Assembly (NCBI RefSeq): GCF_002874775.1
Contig: NZ_CP020991.1
Span: forward strand, 2,693,679 to 2,757,678
DNA: 64,000 nucleotides
Direction: 5' to 3'
Source: Monoglobus pectinilyticus
Lineage (GTDB): Bacteria > Bacillota > Clostridia > Monoglobales > Monoglobaceae
The first letter of the stretch is position 1; each line of letters opens with the position of its first letter. Positions 19,601 to 27,786 of this stretch are shown here, piece after piece. The notes below the pieces were generated by a model. It was not told where the DNA came from. It was given only the letters and a program-made list of their open reading frames with translations, and made no database searches. A program made the translations under genes and the position numbers.

Positions 19601-20022
19601 CGGTAGATCTCTTAAGCGGAATTCCTGGAACATATAATAGCGATGAAAATAAAATACGTATCGCTAGAACAAGTTATGGACGTTGGGATCAAATGAATAT
19701 GCTTGACGTTGGGGTTGGAAGACGAAGCGGTTCTTCAAATACTGAACATCAGTGGCTTAACTGTGCGGGAGGAAAATTCCCGGCTACAAATTATGCAGAT
19801 CAAATTGTTAGTATAACTGCTAACTTCAAAACAGGAGTTTTGACTGCTAAGGCTAAGGTTGCTGGAGCGGATAGCTGGAATGAGTATAATATGTTTACTG
19901 GATTCCCGGAAGCCTCTAATATAGACAGAGATAATCTTTGCCTTGCTGTTTATCCTGGTTCAGCTGATCCAAATAAGTTCATAATTAAGGATATAACAGT
20001 TGAATATACAGAATTTGAATAA
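13630..20022 (+). CDS. Giant secreted pectin esterase: CE12-like acetylesterase + SLH-like modules + CE8 methylesterase
   Basis: The product is 2130 aa with an AAGGAGG-type SD at 13616-13624. A signal peptide (KRCISLAVAIMMLLTMLSGMTLATAA) is followed by a beta-rich N-terminal module. An SGNH esterase then has block I GDST (239-242), GGRS (277-280), HND with Asn310, and DGTH with Asp441 and His444, as in CE12 rhamnogalacturonan/pectin acetylesterases. Residues about 508-710 contain SLH-like segments. Two related beta modules (each with LxVELKYNG) and a Pro/Thr linker follow. The CE8 pectinesterase domain (about 1234-1700) has GNQDSVY with Asp1528, GGTDYIYGNA with Asp1549, and YGRPWR with Arg1612. 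Two or more C-terminal beta modules finish the chain. It should remove acetyl and methyl esters from pectin outside the cell; wall attachment by the SLH-like part is an inference. Confidence 0.9.
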   Translation: MRKRCISLAVAIMMLLTMLSGMTLATAAEQGAGQEGTSELMGEAYKTFNFKSAEVDGAINVKNTDMYDASKGYGFVKTNSAMPARTVDPSKIKQDENGCSITETDATTVKSKDGNNDNFGGLIFRVDVDKLGGYGITVNCTSETTSSNTWIAPTGMQASRITSSSAWDTAGLVAHNNYASWEGSTWKYDYVTGWPYIEIEIEPNKQPTAAGTTIGIESISLSRIENNTASGKPTVFVLGDSTQKTYTFEEDSMSSWGQNIFKMFDLDKVNVVNYSMGGRSMRANYTEGRFNNVLYNAKEGDFVLIHSAHNDETDDSAMRFGRGSSKVTYPKWLDMYCAAMEERGVTPILVSGMPRTSNGVASVSSEKPRGFNPNSPQFMEDKAKADNKVEFVDLFAKAKAYFEKIGSAETMDIYQSLEAGESPGKTNSGSYANGHPDNKIDGTHYKEAAGKMFSKLIAEDIYAQSAAGSAKIKELAGYLNDKVKAACTSGNWSEVYPENRAKDVTEAKVNGYSASNSKYRNQIEKMLQIGAMDTDNNNLFNPEKSISTNDFIAGICTIWNLETADFAKYMNSGTLNRETMAGIVYDAYSLKFGRNVETGEWNKPKYMTDYNGSSVSPDDPEYDPNLTGESAQYYPLVGWGNLTDTKDISREYLEKFYEVYNLGLMRSEKGLSRTKMMNGTELEPKAEVTRAKAAKELFFLFGLQQNIKTENQEPTVPTNYGGTDKNPVVYKAVNYTAMDYEFSAVDIDYDGMLSVELKYNGEGTPSNKLVVERKSSEGTVTETKKYDVSGSGKVSGLDMKLEFGESVNMYVVTSDADSTKLSVERTAECTNVVIPAKKYTAETAAGIQGGTVALTNLGEISAETAELESAELSSAGEVWWRANGAVNEGQELMPELTAVGGSLTPIITLDVTGSTKATIEGESFTKYVSHGKINGKFENGMITGAAMKFVAPASGVLSLYVVDVGSGKEVAITEEGTATKTDSAYYHIATAKENVCASIPVEAGKTYYMGVLGSKGRFVGISYMSGAPVVSVKARPGETVQIDAVPEAGMTTKGMSVTGAAGSAVDVTMAGANQGTFVMPEENVTIDVSFTSGGETEPSATPDVVPTPEVVPTTEPLGYAYEITEAYYGDDGKLNVELKYNGTEENPTGKLLAAAYDEADSEIMLDAKSYDIKGTTVEGLDYSKPDKGIVKLYIWNGVDTLNPLSKTFEVKDVLRPTELPSATPGPTSEPTVNKATLTQESSGANFEFSTIRDAVAKATELNPQSEAERVVINVDPGFYEEQVLFDNVKYITLQQTPGTNGKVNLSWYYCTGYCAGTADLNGNYDPKINWSKEETWNGYKDTDEKFTKYEVGQVLNGVSTISYYDLDGVAHKDVSVRVSHLGNFSDMAPLVVRKSASDITVKDFNIINSIPVMVTKGEKEAGVKPQADRKLIPGKTDNELKDMLPERDSLSICYEDTAEVAPESVLNSDKTVSKAKYIEKTKDGNYTFTPEESAYLARSSGFNERGHAVSINGDRCILENIRARGNQDSVYISEGRIYFKNCDLIGGTDYIYGNATAVFDNCKLGAAGMTDKDYGATITAANTDGNNDYGYLFYNCELYNTRNNITNSMYGRPWRQDAQITFYNTVIDDNATTGASPAGITAEGWRDMSGNMKEDARFYEYGTRNKSGEAVDFSKRVKCTNGFGSVLDDWQILEFNPINYFKARYKWTDNWDPMNMTEKYAGVNKVASETTFVIPEGTSTEVDLPQAPAGYEFKWESASEYAIVNNDGTKVTVIRPANGETPIETTLVLYIRESSDKAIGTKAVIPVTINPTTDTENVFTATGTISLNGAAPDVDVDFTVNFYKGNAVIKQTSAQIAKGTTSAVYTAEGIPVGEYDVVFDTLTDGYKILNPENGKTTITGAKGESVTSDASVAKLVNKTYSVTGIPTNLGSGATVANNNGEYTVSSSSKTSDGAYWNLSSLSDGIKSTDAVTVTFTVTMEKGYSTSDDCATVDLLSGIPGTYNSDENKIRIARTSYGRWDQMNMLDVGVGRRSGSSNTEHQWLNCAGGKFPATNYADQIVSITANFKTGVLTAKAKVAGADSWNEYNMFTGFPEASNIDRDNLCLAVYPGSADPNKFIIKDITVEYTEFE

Positions 20023-20080
20023 TCTGTATTCAAAATTTATTTAGGTAGTAAAATTAATTTATAGATTTCTTCCCAATGAG

Positions 20081-20104
20081 AGACCGTCCGATATCGGACG
20101 GTCT
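20081..20104 (+). terminator. Terminator of the pectin esterase gene
   Basis: Perfect 24-bp palindrome (AGACCGTCCGAT / ATCGGACGGTCT), GC-rich for this genome, 58 bp after the stop, followed by TTC and an A/T-rich stretch. Confidence 0.8.
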
Positions 20105-20137
20105 TTCAATTTGTTGGTTCATTTTTGTGTCAAAGTG

Positions 20138-20166
20138 TTGCTAAATTAATATTTATGTGGTATAAT
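20138..20166 (+). promoter_or_regulatory. Vegetative promoter of clpE
   Basis: TTGCTA (20138-20143), a 17-bp spacer, and TATAAT (20161-20166) preceded by TGG (an extended -10). Transcription should begin near 20173, which rules out the frame's earlier possible start at 20125 and supports ATG 20200. No CtsR-type heptad repeat was seen. Confidence 0.75.
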
Positions 20167-20199
20167 ATTAAGACATGTTCCGAACTAGGAGGGGATAAT

Positions 20200-22617
20200 A
20201 TGCTATGTTGCAGATGTAAAAAAAACTTAGCAGTTGTATATATTTCAAAATTGAATCCGGACGGTACGCAGAATAATGAAGGTTATTGTCTATCTTGCGC
20301 TAAGGAATTGAATTTAGGCCCTGTTGAGTCCATCTTAGACAAAATGGGGGTTGACCCTGAAGAAATGGACCGCTTAAATACAGAAATGAAGAGTATGTTT
20401 GATGAAATGGGTGATGATTTTGACCTTGGCGAGAGTATAGATTTGCTTAGACAAGAACTTGGTGGCGACGCAGATATAATTTCACTAACTGAAGCAGATG
20501 ATAGTGAGGAAGCTCAGGAAGATGATCAGGAAGTTTCTGATGATTCCGATAACACTAAGGAAGAAAATAATACTCCTGACAGCGAGGAAAAAATGAGCCG
20601 CAGTATTCAGCGTAATCCGTTTGAGTTTATGAGCAGATTTATGAATTCAAACAGTGAGAGTCAGAGCGGTGAACCAGGAAAAGCTGGACCTAGAAGAACT
20701 AAAGAAAAAAAGAATTCAAAAAAGAAAATGCTTGATACTTATGGGGTTAATTTGACTGAAAAAGCGAAAAAAGGTGAAATTGACGCTGTAATTGGCAGAG
20801 AGCGTGAAATAGAGAGGACAATACAGATACTTAATAGGCGCACAAAGAATAACCCTTGTTTGATTGGTGAGCCCGGTGTTGGTAAAACTGCAATTGCTGA
20901 AGGTTTAGCTCTTAAAATTGTTGAGGGGGAAGTACCTCAGAAATTGCTTAATTATGAGATTTATCTTTTAGATATGACGTCGGTTATAGCTGGAACTCAG
21001 TTTAGAGGACAGTTTGAATCCAGACTTCGTAATATAATAGAAGAGGTTAAAAAAGCGGGCAATATCATTCTTGTTATTGATGAAATTCACACCATTGCTT
21101 CAGCCGGAGATGCTGAGGGAGGGATGAATGCCGGCAATATTTTGAAACCGGCTCTTTCTAAGGGTGAGATTCAGGTTATTGGGGCGACTACCATTGATGA
21201 ATACAGAAAATATATTGAGAAGGATTCTGCTTTGGAGCGCCGTTTTCAGATGGTTATGGTTGAAGAGCCAACGGTTGAGGAAACAATAGAGATTTTAAAA
21301 GGTATCAAAGGCTATTATGAAGATTATCATAATGTAAAAATTACTGATGATATTATAAGAACAGCAACAGTTCTTGCTGAAAGATATATTCAGGATAGAT
21401 TTCTGCCTGACAAAGCGATAGATGTTATTGATGAAGCTGCTTCAAAAGTTAATTTAAATAATAACGAATTAATTGAACTGGTTAAACTACAGCAAGAACT
21501 TAAAGAAACCCAGGATGCAAAAGATAAAGCCGCTGCGGAAGATGACTATAAAAAAGCAGCTGATTTAAAAGTTCAGGAAATACAGCTGCAATCAAAAATT
21601 TCTGAAGTTGAGAAAGCGTCGATAAAATATTTGGAAGCAGAGGATGTAGCTTCAGTAATTGAAAATTGGACTAAAATACCTGTTAAACATATTAGTGAAT
21701 ACGAGTCTGAACGTTTAGTAGGGTTAGAAGACAGACTCCATAAGGGAGTAATCGGTCAAAATGAGGCTGTAAATGGCGTAGCGAGTGCTATAAGGAGAAA
21801 AAGAGCAGGTATTAGCTTAAAAAGAAGACCGGTGTCATTTATTTTTGTGGGTCCAACAGGAGTTGGTAAAACGGAACTTGCAAAGCAAATTGCCAGAGAA
21901 GTTTTTGACGGTGAAGACGCATTGATTAGGCTTGATATGTCTGAATATATGGAAAAACATTCGGTTTCAAAATTGATTGGTTCGCCTCCGGGTTATGTTG
22001 GATATGATGAAGCCGGTCAACTGACCGAAAAAATAAGAAGAAAACCATACAGCGTAATTCTTCTTGATGAGATTGAGAAAGCACATGCTGATGTATTTAA
22101 TATGCTGCTTCAAATTTTAGATGACGGAAGAATAACTGACAGTCACGGTAAAGTAGTGTCATTTGAAAATACTATTATAATTATGACTTCAAATGCCGGA
22201 AGTGATAAAAAATCAAACGTTGTAGGTTTTAATGAAGACGAAGAAGCCACTCATATTAAAATTGACAGAGCGCTTAAAGAGTTATTCAGACCTGAATTTC
22301 TTAATCGCGTTGATGAGATTATTATATTTAAGGAACTTGAAAAAGAAGAGTTAATTAAAATAATAGATTTGATGCTGCATGATTTGTCTGACGGATTGAA
22401 AGAAAAGGATATAACTCTTGAAGTTTCAAAGAAAGCAAAAGAATTTATTCTGGATAAATCCTATAACAGACAATATGGCGCAAGACCAATGCGGAGATTT
22501 ATTGAAAAGAATATTGAAGATAAGTTAGCGCAGATGCTGATAAAAGGTGAACTAATACATGGCAAAACTGTTCTAATTGATATGAAGGAAGATGAAATAA
22601 CAGCCGTTATAAAATAA
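20200..22617 (+). CDS. clpE: ClpE-type ATP-dependent unfoldase with N-terminal zinc finger
   Basis: ATG 20200 follows an AGGAGGGG SD and the promoter above, giving 805 aa. The N-terminus carries a C4 zinc finger (CCRCKKN...GYCLSCAKE) instead of the double Clp-N repeat of ClpC, and then an acidic low-complexity linker. D1 has Walker A GEPGVGKTA and Walker B VIDEIHT. A UVR-like middle coiled segment (KDKAAAEDDYKKAADLKVQEIQ) follows. D2 has GPTGVGKTEL and LLDEIEKAH, and the C-terminus has the RQYGARPMRR sensor-2 region. ClpE works with ClpP in cytoplasmic stress proteolysis; no clpP is in the window. It stands alone between two terminators. Confidence 0.9.
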   Translation: MLCCRCKKNLAVVYISKLNPDGTQNNEGYCLSCAKELNLGPVESILDKMGVDPEEMDRLNTEMKSMFDEMGDDFDLGESIDLLRQELGGDADIISLTEADDSEEAQEDDQEVSDDSDNTKEENNTPDSEEKMSRSIQRNPFEFMSRFMNSNSESQSGEPGKAGPRRTKEKKNSKKKMLDTYGVNLTEKAKKGEIDAVIGREREIERTIQILNRRTKNNPCLIGEPGVGKTAIAEGLALKIVEGEVPQKLLNYEIYLLDMTSVIAGTQFRGQFESRLRNIIEEVKKAGNIILVIDEIHTIASAGDAEGGMNAGNILKPALSKGEIQVIGATTIDEYRKYIEKDSALERRFQMVMVEEPTVEETIEILKGIKGYYEDYHNVKITDDIIRTATVLAERYIQDRFLPDKAIDVIDEAASKVNLNNNELIELVKLQQELKETQDAKDKAAAEDDYKKAADLKVQEIQLQSKISEVEKASIKYLEAEDVASVIENWTKIPVKHISEYESERLVGLEDRLHKGVIGQNEAVNGVASAIRRKRAGISLKRRPVSFIFVGPTGVGKTELAKQIAREVFDGEDALIRLDMSEYMEKHSVSKLIGSPPGYVGYDEAGQLTEKIRRKPYSVILLDEIEKAHADVFNMLLQILDDGRITDSHGKVVSFENTIIIMTSNAGSDKKSNVVGFNEDEEATHIKIDRALKELFRPEFLNRVDEIIIFKELEKEELIKIIDLMLHDLSDGLKEKDITLEVSKKAKEFILDKSYNRQYGARPMRRFIEKNIEDKLAQMLIKGELIHGKTVLIDMKEDEITAVIK

Positions 22618-22619
22618 AA

Positions 22620-22650
22620 TTAACGCCTGATATTGATTATCAGGCGTTAA
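22620..22650. terminator. Bidirectional terminator between clpE and proC
   Basis: The 13-bp perfect arms at 22620-22632 and 22638-22650 enclose a 5-nt loop. A T-run follows on the plus strand and the flanks are A-rich for the other direction. It serves the convergent clpE and proC genes. Confidence 0.8.
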
Positions 22651-22658
22651 TTTTTTAT

Positions 22659-23453
22659 CTATTTAGACATTTCTTCCGCTTTATTCACGCATGAATCAAT
22701 AGCACTCTGGATTGAACTTCTGAATCCGGTTTTTTCTAAATCACATACGGCTGCAATAGTTGTTCCTCCGGGGGAACAAACATTATCTTTTAACCTCATC
22801 GGATGTTCGCTGCTTTCCAATACCATTTTAGCACTTCCTTCGACAGCCTTAGCGGCTAATTTTTGTGATAGCGCTTTGGGGATTCCATACTTAACACCGC
22901 TGTCTGCCATTGCGTCTATAAGCATATATATATATGCAGGGCTGCTGCTATGCAGCGCGATAGCTGCGTTCATATATTTTTCTTCAAGTCTTACGGTTTC
23001 TCCAACTCCGGACAATAAATCCTCGACTAACCTGATTTCGCCTTCATCGACATTTTCATTAGGGGTTATAACGGTCATACCGCATTTAACGAGAGCAGGA
23101 GTATTTGGCATGGTTCTTATAATCTTTTTATCTGAGCCAAGACCGTTTGCCAGGGCGTCAAGTGTTATTCCGGCGGCGATAGAAATATAAATTTTTTCAT
23201 TATAGCCGTTTAAGTTATTTAAAATTTGCGGCATTATATTTGGCTTGACAGATAAAACGATTATATCAACCCGCTCCTCAAGCTCAGTTATTGAATTTGA
23301 CGGAACAATTCCTAATTTGTTTGAAAGTTCTTTTAATTTTACTGCGTCAATATCATAAACAGTTATTTCCGCCGGTTTAAATTTTTGGGATGAAATAAGT
23401 CCGGAAATCAATGCAGTGGCCATATTTCCTCCGCCAATAAATCCTATAGTCAT
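22659..23453 (-). CDS. proC: Pyrroline-5-carboxylate reductase
   Basis: The start is placed at the second in-frame start, ATG 23453 (MTIGFIGGGNM), because GGAGC lies 9 bp upstream; the frame's first start is a TTG at 23468 that overlaps this SD. The product is 264 aa, a normal ProC length. It has the NAD(P)-binding GFIGGGNMA motif, SVKPNIMPQIL, the TMPNTPALVKCGMT segment and the C-terminal LKDNVCSPGGTTIAAV signature. It makes the last step of proline synthesis. It follows purB on the same strand by 27 bp, so the two are probably co-transcribed although metabolically unrelated. Confidence 0.93.
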   Translation of the reverse strand: MTIGFIGGGNMATALISGLISSQKFKPAEITVYDIDAVKLKELSNKLGIVPSNSITELEERVDIIVLSVKPNIMPQILNNLNGYNEKIYISIAAGITLDALANGLGSDKKIIRTMPNTPALVKCGMTVITPNENVDEGEIRLVEDLLSGVGETVRLEEKYMNAAIALHSSSPAYIYMLIDAMADSGVKYGIPKALSQKLAAKAVEGSAKMVLESSEHPMRLKDNVCSPGGTTIAAVCDLEKTGFRSSIQSAIDSCVNKAEEMSK

Positions 23454-23480
23454 AATTCTGCGCTCCAATCTTTTGGTTAA

Positions 23481-24908
23481 TTAAACAGTAAGTTCCACTT
23501 CTTCAGCTAAATCATTATTATCTAAAACAGGATTTACGTATTCGTCTATGAATTCTTCAACTTGACTTACGCTTCTTCCTATAAAGTTTTCAGGTTTTAA
23601 TATTTTGTCTATTTCTTCGTGACTCAAATTAAACGAATCATCAGCAACTATTCTTTCAATTAAGTCATTCTCTCCGCCTTGCTCTTTAACTACTTTTCCG
23701 GCGTCCATAGAATGCTTGCGTATACGCTCGTGAAGTTCCTGGCGGTCGCCGCCGTTTTTAACAGCGTCCATCATGATATTTTCAGTGGCCATAAATGGAA
23801 GCTCAGACATAATACGTTTATTAATAACTTTCGGGTATACAACCAATCCGGAAGCAACATTCATATAAATATTCAGTATAGCGTCAACGGTTAAAAATGC
23901 TTCAGCTACGCTGATTCTTTTGTTTGCCGAGTCGTCAAGTGTTCTTTCAAACCATTGAGTAGAAGAGGTTATGGCTGGATTGACTGCGTCGACAATAACA
24001 TATCTTGCCAATGAACAAATACGTTCGCTTCTCATAGGATTACGTTTGTAAGCCATAGCAGAGGAACCAATCTGAGATTTTTCAAACGGTTCTTCTATTT
24101 CTTTAAGATGCTGAAGCAAGCGTATGTCATTTGCAAACTTATACGCACTTTGAGCAACATCACTCAATACTGACAGCATTTGATAATCAATTTTTCTTGA
24201 ATATGTTTGTCCGGAAACAGGATAAAATTTTGAATATCCCATCTTTTCACAGATTTTTTTATCAAGAGCTTTAACTTTTTCAATATCATTATCAAAAAGT
24301 TCCATAAAGCTTGCCTGCGTTCCTGTTGTGCCTTTGCACCCAAGCAGAGCCGCGCGGCTTAGCTGGAAGTCTATGTTTTCAAGGTCCATCAACAGTTCCC
24401 ATATCCAAAGCGTTGCTCTCTTTCCGACAGTAGTTAGCTGAGCTGCCTGAAAATGGGTAAATCCTAATGTCGGCAAGTCTTTGTATTTAAGAGCAAAATC
24501 TTTTAATAAAGCAATTACTTTGAGAAGCTTTGTTTTTATAAGTTCCAAAGCTTCATTCATAATTATTAGGTCAGTGTTATCGCCAACATAACATGAAGTG
24601 GCGCCGAGATGAATAATTCCTTTAGCATTCGGACATTGCTGCCCATATGCGTATACATGAGACATAACGTCGTGACGTACCTCTTTTTCACGGGCTTCGG
24701 CAACGTCATAGTTTATGTTGTCCACGTTTGCACGTAATTCTTCAACTTGTTCCTTTGTTACATTAAGACCAAGCTCCATTTCGGATTCAGCCAGTGCGAC
24801 CCATAATTTTCTCCAAGTTTTAAATTTTTTATCGGGAGAGAAAATATATTTCATTTCTTTACTCGCATAACGGGAGTTTAGCGGGCTTTCATATACATCT
24901 TTATTCAT
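23481..24908 (-). CDS. purB: Adenylosuccinate lyase
   Basis: The product is 475 aa, of the clostridial/eukaryote-like length. It carries the fumarase/aspartase superfamily signature GSSAMAYKRNPMRSE, plus HDVMSHVYAYG and GATSCYVGDNTD. It catalyses two steps in purine synthesis: release of fumarate from SAICAR and from adenylosuccinate. A GAAAGGAAC SD precedes ATG 24908. It is first in a probable two-gene unit with proC. The upstream 0.9 kb shows no recognisable purine riboswitch. Confidence 0.94.
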   Translation of the reverse strand: MNKDVYESPLNSRYASKEMKYIFSPDKKFKTWRKLWVALAESEMELGLNVTKEQVEELRANVDNINYDVAEAREKEVRHDVMSHVYAYGQQCPNAKGIIHLGATSCYVGDNTDLIIMNEALELIKTKLLKVIALLKDFALKYKDLPTLGFTHFQAAQLTTVGKRATLWIWELLMDLENIDFQLSRAALLGCKGTTGTQASFMELFDNDIEKVKALDKKICEKMGYSKFYPVSGQTYSRKIDYQMLSVLSDVAQSAYKFANDIRLLQHLKEIEEPFEKSQIGSSAMAYKRNPMRSERICSLARYVIVDAVNPAITSSTQWFERTLDDSANKRISVAEAFLTVDAILNIYMNVASGLVVYPKVINKRIMSELPFMATENIMMDAVKNGGDRQELHERIRKHSMDAGKVVKEQGGENDLIERIVADDSFNLSHEEIDKILKPENFIGRSVSQVEEFIDEYVNPVLDNNDLAEEVELTV

Positions 24909-25794
24909 AGTATTGTTCCTTTCAGATTTATTTAAAATTTCTATTTGACTAAAATTTTTATTATCTTAAATAATATAGATAAATTTCCAAAATCTTATAA
25001 ATTATTTGTATAAACAATAATTTAATTTGTTTGAAAAATAAATAATAAATTTCAGCTATATAATCTACAATAAGATATTTATGGATTAGAACTATTGTAT
25101 AATATTGTAATATAAGACAGAACAAATTGCAATATTGAATTTGACAAATTTTTAAGTCACTATCATAGATATTCATATATAAAAATTAAATATTAATTTT
25201 ATAAAGTCTGTAAAATAATCATTTGTTTTAATAATTTAATATAAATTTGCGGATTCCGGTAGATTGACAAGTGTAGCAAAAATCTCATCAGGTAAAATCA
25301 GGTTTAAACATAGGTGTGTATGCAAATAGTTTAACGATTTTGTTTGACTCTCTATCTTTTAGAATTCTAAAATAAAATCTGTTTTAAAAATAATCCTAAA
25401 ATCCATTTGTATTTTAATTAGATTATTTCTTACAGGGAGAGTGAGGAACCGCAAAATATACTTTCGTATAAAGTGCTTTCTTAATTTCATTAAACTTAGC
25501 AAATTTTGGACCAGTTAACTAATGTTATAGTTTTAATGTATTTTTATATAATATAAATTCCGCATCACGCAATGTATAATCGTTGTGTTTTATCACTTTA
25601 ATAATTTTATTTTTATGATTTATGCTGTTTGAAAAATTATAAAATTAATATGCTAGAGCAGATATGTTATATATTATAGTGACGTTAATTTGTTATGCAC
25701 AAACAATATAATAATATTTGCAGACAAATAGAGCATTATTGCAAGTCAGTTCATATAAGTATACTTAATTGGTATTGAGTAAAAATTAATATCG
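24909..25794. other. Long AT-rich intergenic region
   Basis: About 0.9 kb between purB (reading away) and yraN (ending here). It has only short low-complexity frames, for example 24961-25176 on the minus strand, which looks random. No tRNA, riboswitch or clear terminator was recognised. A slightly GC-richer patch near 25245-25310 and 25435-25460 could be a decayed gene or RNA. Confidence 0.4.
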
Positions 25795-26190
25795 CTATAT
25801 ATAATTGCTTATATCATAAAATGCGTTTTTAATATGATTAATTTCATCCAATATGAGTTCATCGTTATTTATTATTTTATAATAAACTTCAATAACATCA
25901 AATCTAATTTGGTGTTCAGATGGGTTTTCAAACATAAAATTTTCTGCAGTTCTTATAATACTTTGAATTTTCTTTTTATCTATAGATTCAGCAGCATAAC
26001 CAAATAACTTTGATTTTCTTGTTTTGACTTCAACAAACACCAAAGTAGTGTTATCCGGTGTCACAGCTATGATGTCTATCTCTCCATGCTTGCCATAGTA
26101 GTTTCTAGCAATAATTGTATATCCTTTTTTAACTAGGTAATTAGATGCCTGTATTTCTCCATAATTACCGGTTTCTTTAGTATTAGACAT
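25795..26190 (-). CDS. YraN/UPF0102-family predicted endonuclease
   Basis: The product is 131 aa. It has the family pattern NYGEIQASNYLVKKGYTIIARNYYGKHGEIDIIAV...LVFVEVKTRKS, a PD-(D/E)xK-like fold in which the E, D and E/K residues of GEIDII and FVEVKTR are the putative catalytic set. The family often neighbours rnhB, as here (15 bp apart), at the end of the lepB-rbgA-rnhB unit. A role in DNA repair or recombination is presumed for the family but is not established. Confidence 0.88.
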   Translation of the reverse strand: MSNTKETGNYGEIQASNYLVKKGYTIIARNYYGKHGEIDIIAVTPDNTTLVFVEVKTRKSKLFGYAAESIDKKKIQSIIRTAENFMFENPSEHQIRFDVIEVYYKIINNDELILDEINHIKNAFYDISNYI

Positions 26191-26205
26191 AAAAGTATCA
26201 CCGTT

Positions 26206-26832
26206 TTAATTTGTTTTATTTATTCCAAGAACTTTATCAGTCATAAAAGTTTTTCTATGTATAGGCTGAACGCCATATTTTCTTATTGCCTCCATATGAG
26301 CTTTAGTAGCATAACCTTTATGCTTTTCAAGACCGTATTCAGGATAATCCTTTGATAGCTCAACGATATATCTGTCCCTTGTGACTTTTGCCAGAATAGA
26401 CGCGGCGGCAATACTTTGGGATAAGGAATCGCCTTTTTTAATATATAGAGTTTCAATGTTATTAAAATCAATATTATCATTTCCGTCAACGATTAAAATA
26501 TCGGGATGTATTTTTAAACCATTAACTGCATTTTGCATTGCAGCATGGGTAGCTTGACGAATATTTATTTCATCAATGACATCTTGAAAGACAAATTGAA
26601 CAGAATATGCTAAAGCTGATTCTATTATTTCATTATATAACTTTTCACGTTTTTTCTCAGATAATTTTTTTGAGTCATTAACGCCGTCAATAACAAGTCT
26701 GTTGGGCAGTATTACTGCGGCGGCGCATACCGGTCCGGCAAGAGGACCTCTGCCGGCTTCATCTATTCCGCATATATATTCGTATCCGCGGGATATTAAA
26801 TCTTTTTCATATTGCAATAAATCAATTTCCAT
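26206..26832 (-). CDS. rnhB: Ribonuclease HII
   Basis: The start is set at ATG 26832 (MEIDLLQYEKDL), because a GAGG SD lies 9 bp upstream and rbgA stops at 26834; a TTG 33 bp earlier would overlap rbgA. The product is 208 aa. The RNase HII signature GIDEAGRGPLAGPV contains the DE catalytic pair, with later acidic residues in ILIVDGND and an SIAAASILAKVTRD motif. It removes ribonucleotides and RNA primers from DNA. It is essentially coupled to rbgA upstream and followed by yraN. Confidence 0.94.
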   Translation of the reverse strand: MEIDLLQYEKDLISRGYEYICGIDEAGRGPLAGPVCAAAVILPNRLVIDGVNDSKKLSEKKREKLYNEIIESALAYSVQFVFQDVIDEINIRQATHAAMQNAVNGLKIHPDILIVDGNDNIDFNNIETLYIKKGDSLSQSIAAASILAKVTRDRYIVELSKDYPEYGLEKHKGYATKAHMEAIRKYGVQPIHRKTFMTDKVLGINKTN

Positions 26833-26833
26833 A

Positions 26834-27715
26834 TCAGTTTTCCTCATTTCTTTTGGGTTCTTCAAGAGTTATCCTGCCTAGTTTGGCAGAGCGAAAATCA
26901 GATATAATAATGTTTGCTGTTCTAAATGTATCCACTTCTCCGCCGGATATAACACAGCCCCTTTTGCGGCCGATACTTTCTAAGAGTTCATACTTATTAA
27001 GTTCGCTGTCTGAATCATTTAAGTTATATGTTTTTAAAAGGCTGTCCATATAAGATTGTTTTAAATATCCTAAAAGTTCATATGCTAAATCCTCAACATC
27101 CAAAATTTCATCTTTAATTCCGCCTGTAAAGGCAATTTTTTTAGCGTCGTCCTCATTCTCAAATTTTGGCCAAAGGATTCCGGGTGTATCTAAGAGTTCA
27201 TATTTCCCTGCTATTCTTATCCACTGTTTGGTTTGTGTTATTCCAGGTCTATCACCGGTCTTTGCCGCTGCACGCCCTGACAGACGGTTTATAAATGAAG
27301 ATTTTCCGACATTTGGAATGCCTATTACCATCATTTTAACAGCGTGCCTTTGTATACCTTTTGTCTCATCTCTTTTAAATTTGTCAGCCAGAACAATTTC
27401 TATAGCGTTATCAAGCTCTTTTTTCAATCCTTTGCCGGTTTGGCTGTTTGCTGAAATCGCTTCTATATTTTTATCTTTAAAATAATTCAACCATTTCATA
27501 GTCAATGAGTTATCGGCTATATCGGCTTTATTTAAAACAACAATACGCGGTTTTGAACCAATAATTTTATCAACGTCAGGATTGCGTGAAGAAAGAGGAA
27601 GGCGTGCGTCTACGAGTTCGATTACTACATCTACTAGTTTAAGGTTATCTTGTATCATACGGCGGGTTTTTGCCATATGACCGGGGAACCATTGAAGCTG
27701 ATATTTATTGTTCAT
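26834..27715 (-). CDS. rbgA: Ribosome biogenesis GTPase RbgA (YlqF)
   Basis: The product is 293 aa, a circularly permuted GTPase. G4 (LNKADIAD) comes first, then G5-like SANSQTGKG, G1 GIPNVGKSSFINRL, and G3 DTPGIL. The N-terminal WFPGHMAKTRR motif is diagnostic. It acts in late maturation of the 50S subunit. An AAAAGGAG SD precedes ATG 27715. The order lepB-rbgA-rnhB is a common Firmicute arrangement. A hairpin at 27749-27771 separates it from lepB and may set its expression. Confidence 0.93.
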   Translation of the reverse strand: MNNKYQLQWFPGHMAKTRRMIQDNLKLVDVVIELVDARLPLSSRNPDVDKIIGSKPRIVVLNKADIADNSLTMKWLNYFKDKNIEAISANSQTGKGLKKELDNAIEIVLADKFKRDETKGIQRHAVKMMVIGIPNVGKSSFINRLSGRAAAKTGDRPGITQTKQWIRIAGKYELLDTPGILWPKFENEDDAKKIAFTGGIKDEILDVEDLAYELLGYLKQSYMDSLLKTYNLNDSDSELNKYELLESIGRKRGCVISGGEVDTFRTANIIISDFRSAKLGRITLEEPKRNEEN

Positions 27716-27748
27716 ATATATCTCCTTTTTAAATCTCTATAAAGTAAA

Positions 27749-27771
27749 CGGTATTGCCGATGGCAATACCG
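27749..27771 (-). terminator. Hairpin between lepB and rbgA
   Basis: Perfect 10-bp stem (CGGTATTGCC / GGCAATACCG) with a 3-nt loop, 16 bp after lepB on the minus strand. The T-run is short, so it probably acts as a partial terminator or attenuator before rbgA. Confidence 0.6.
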
Positions 27772-27786
27772 ATATATTCACACTTA

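Noticed and set aside
24961-25176. 71-codon minus-strand frame upstream of purB
   Set aside because: I/Y/L-rich random composition with no SD; not a gene.
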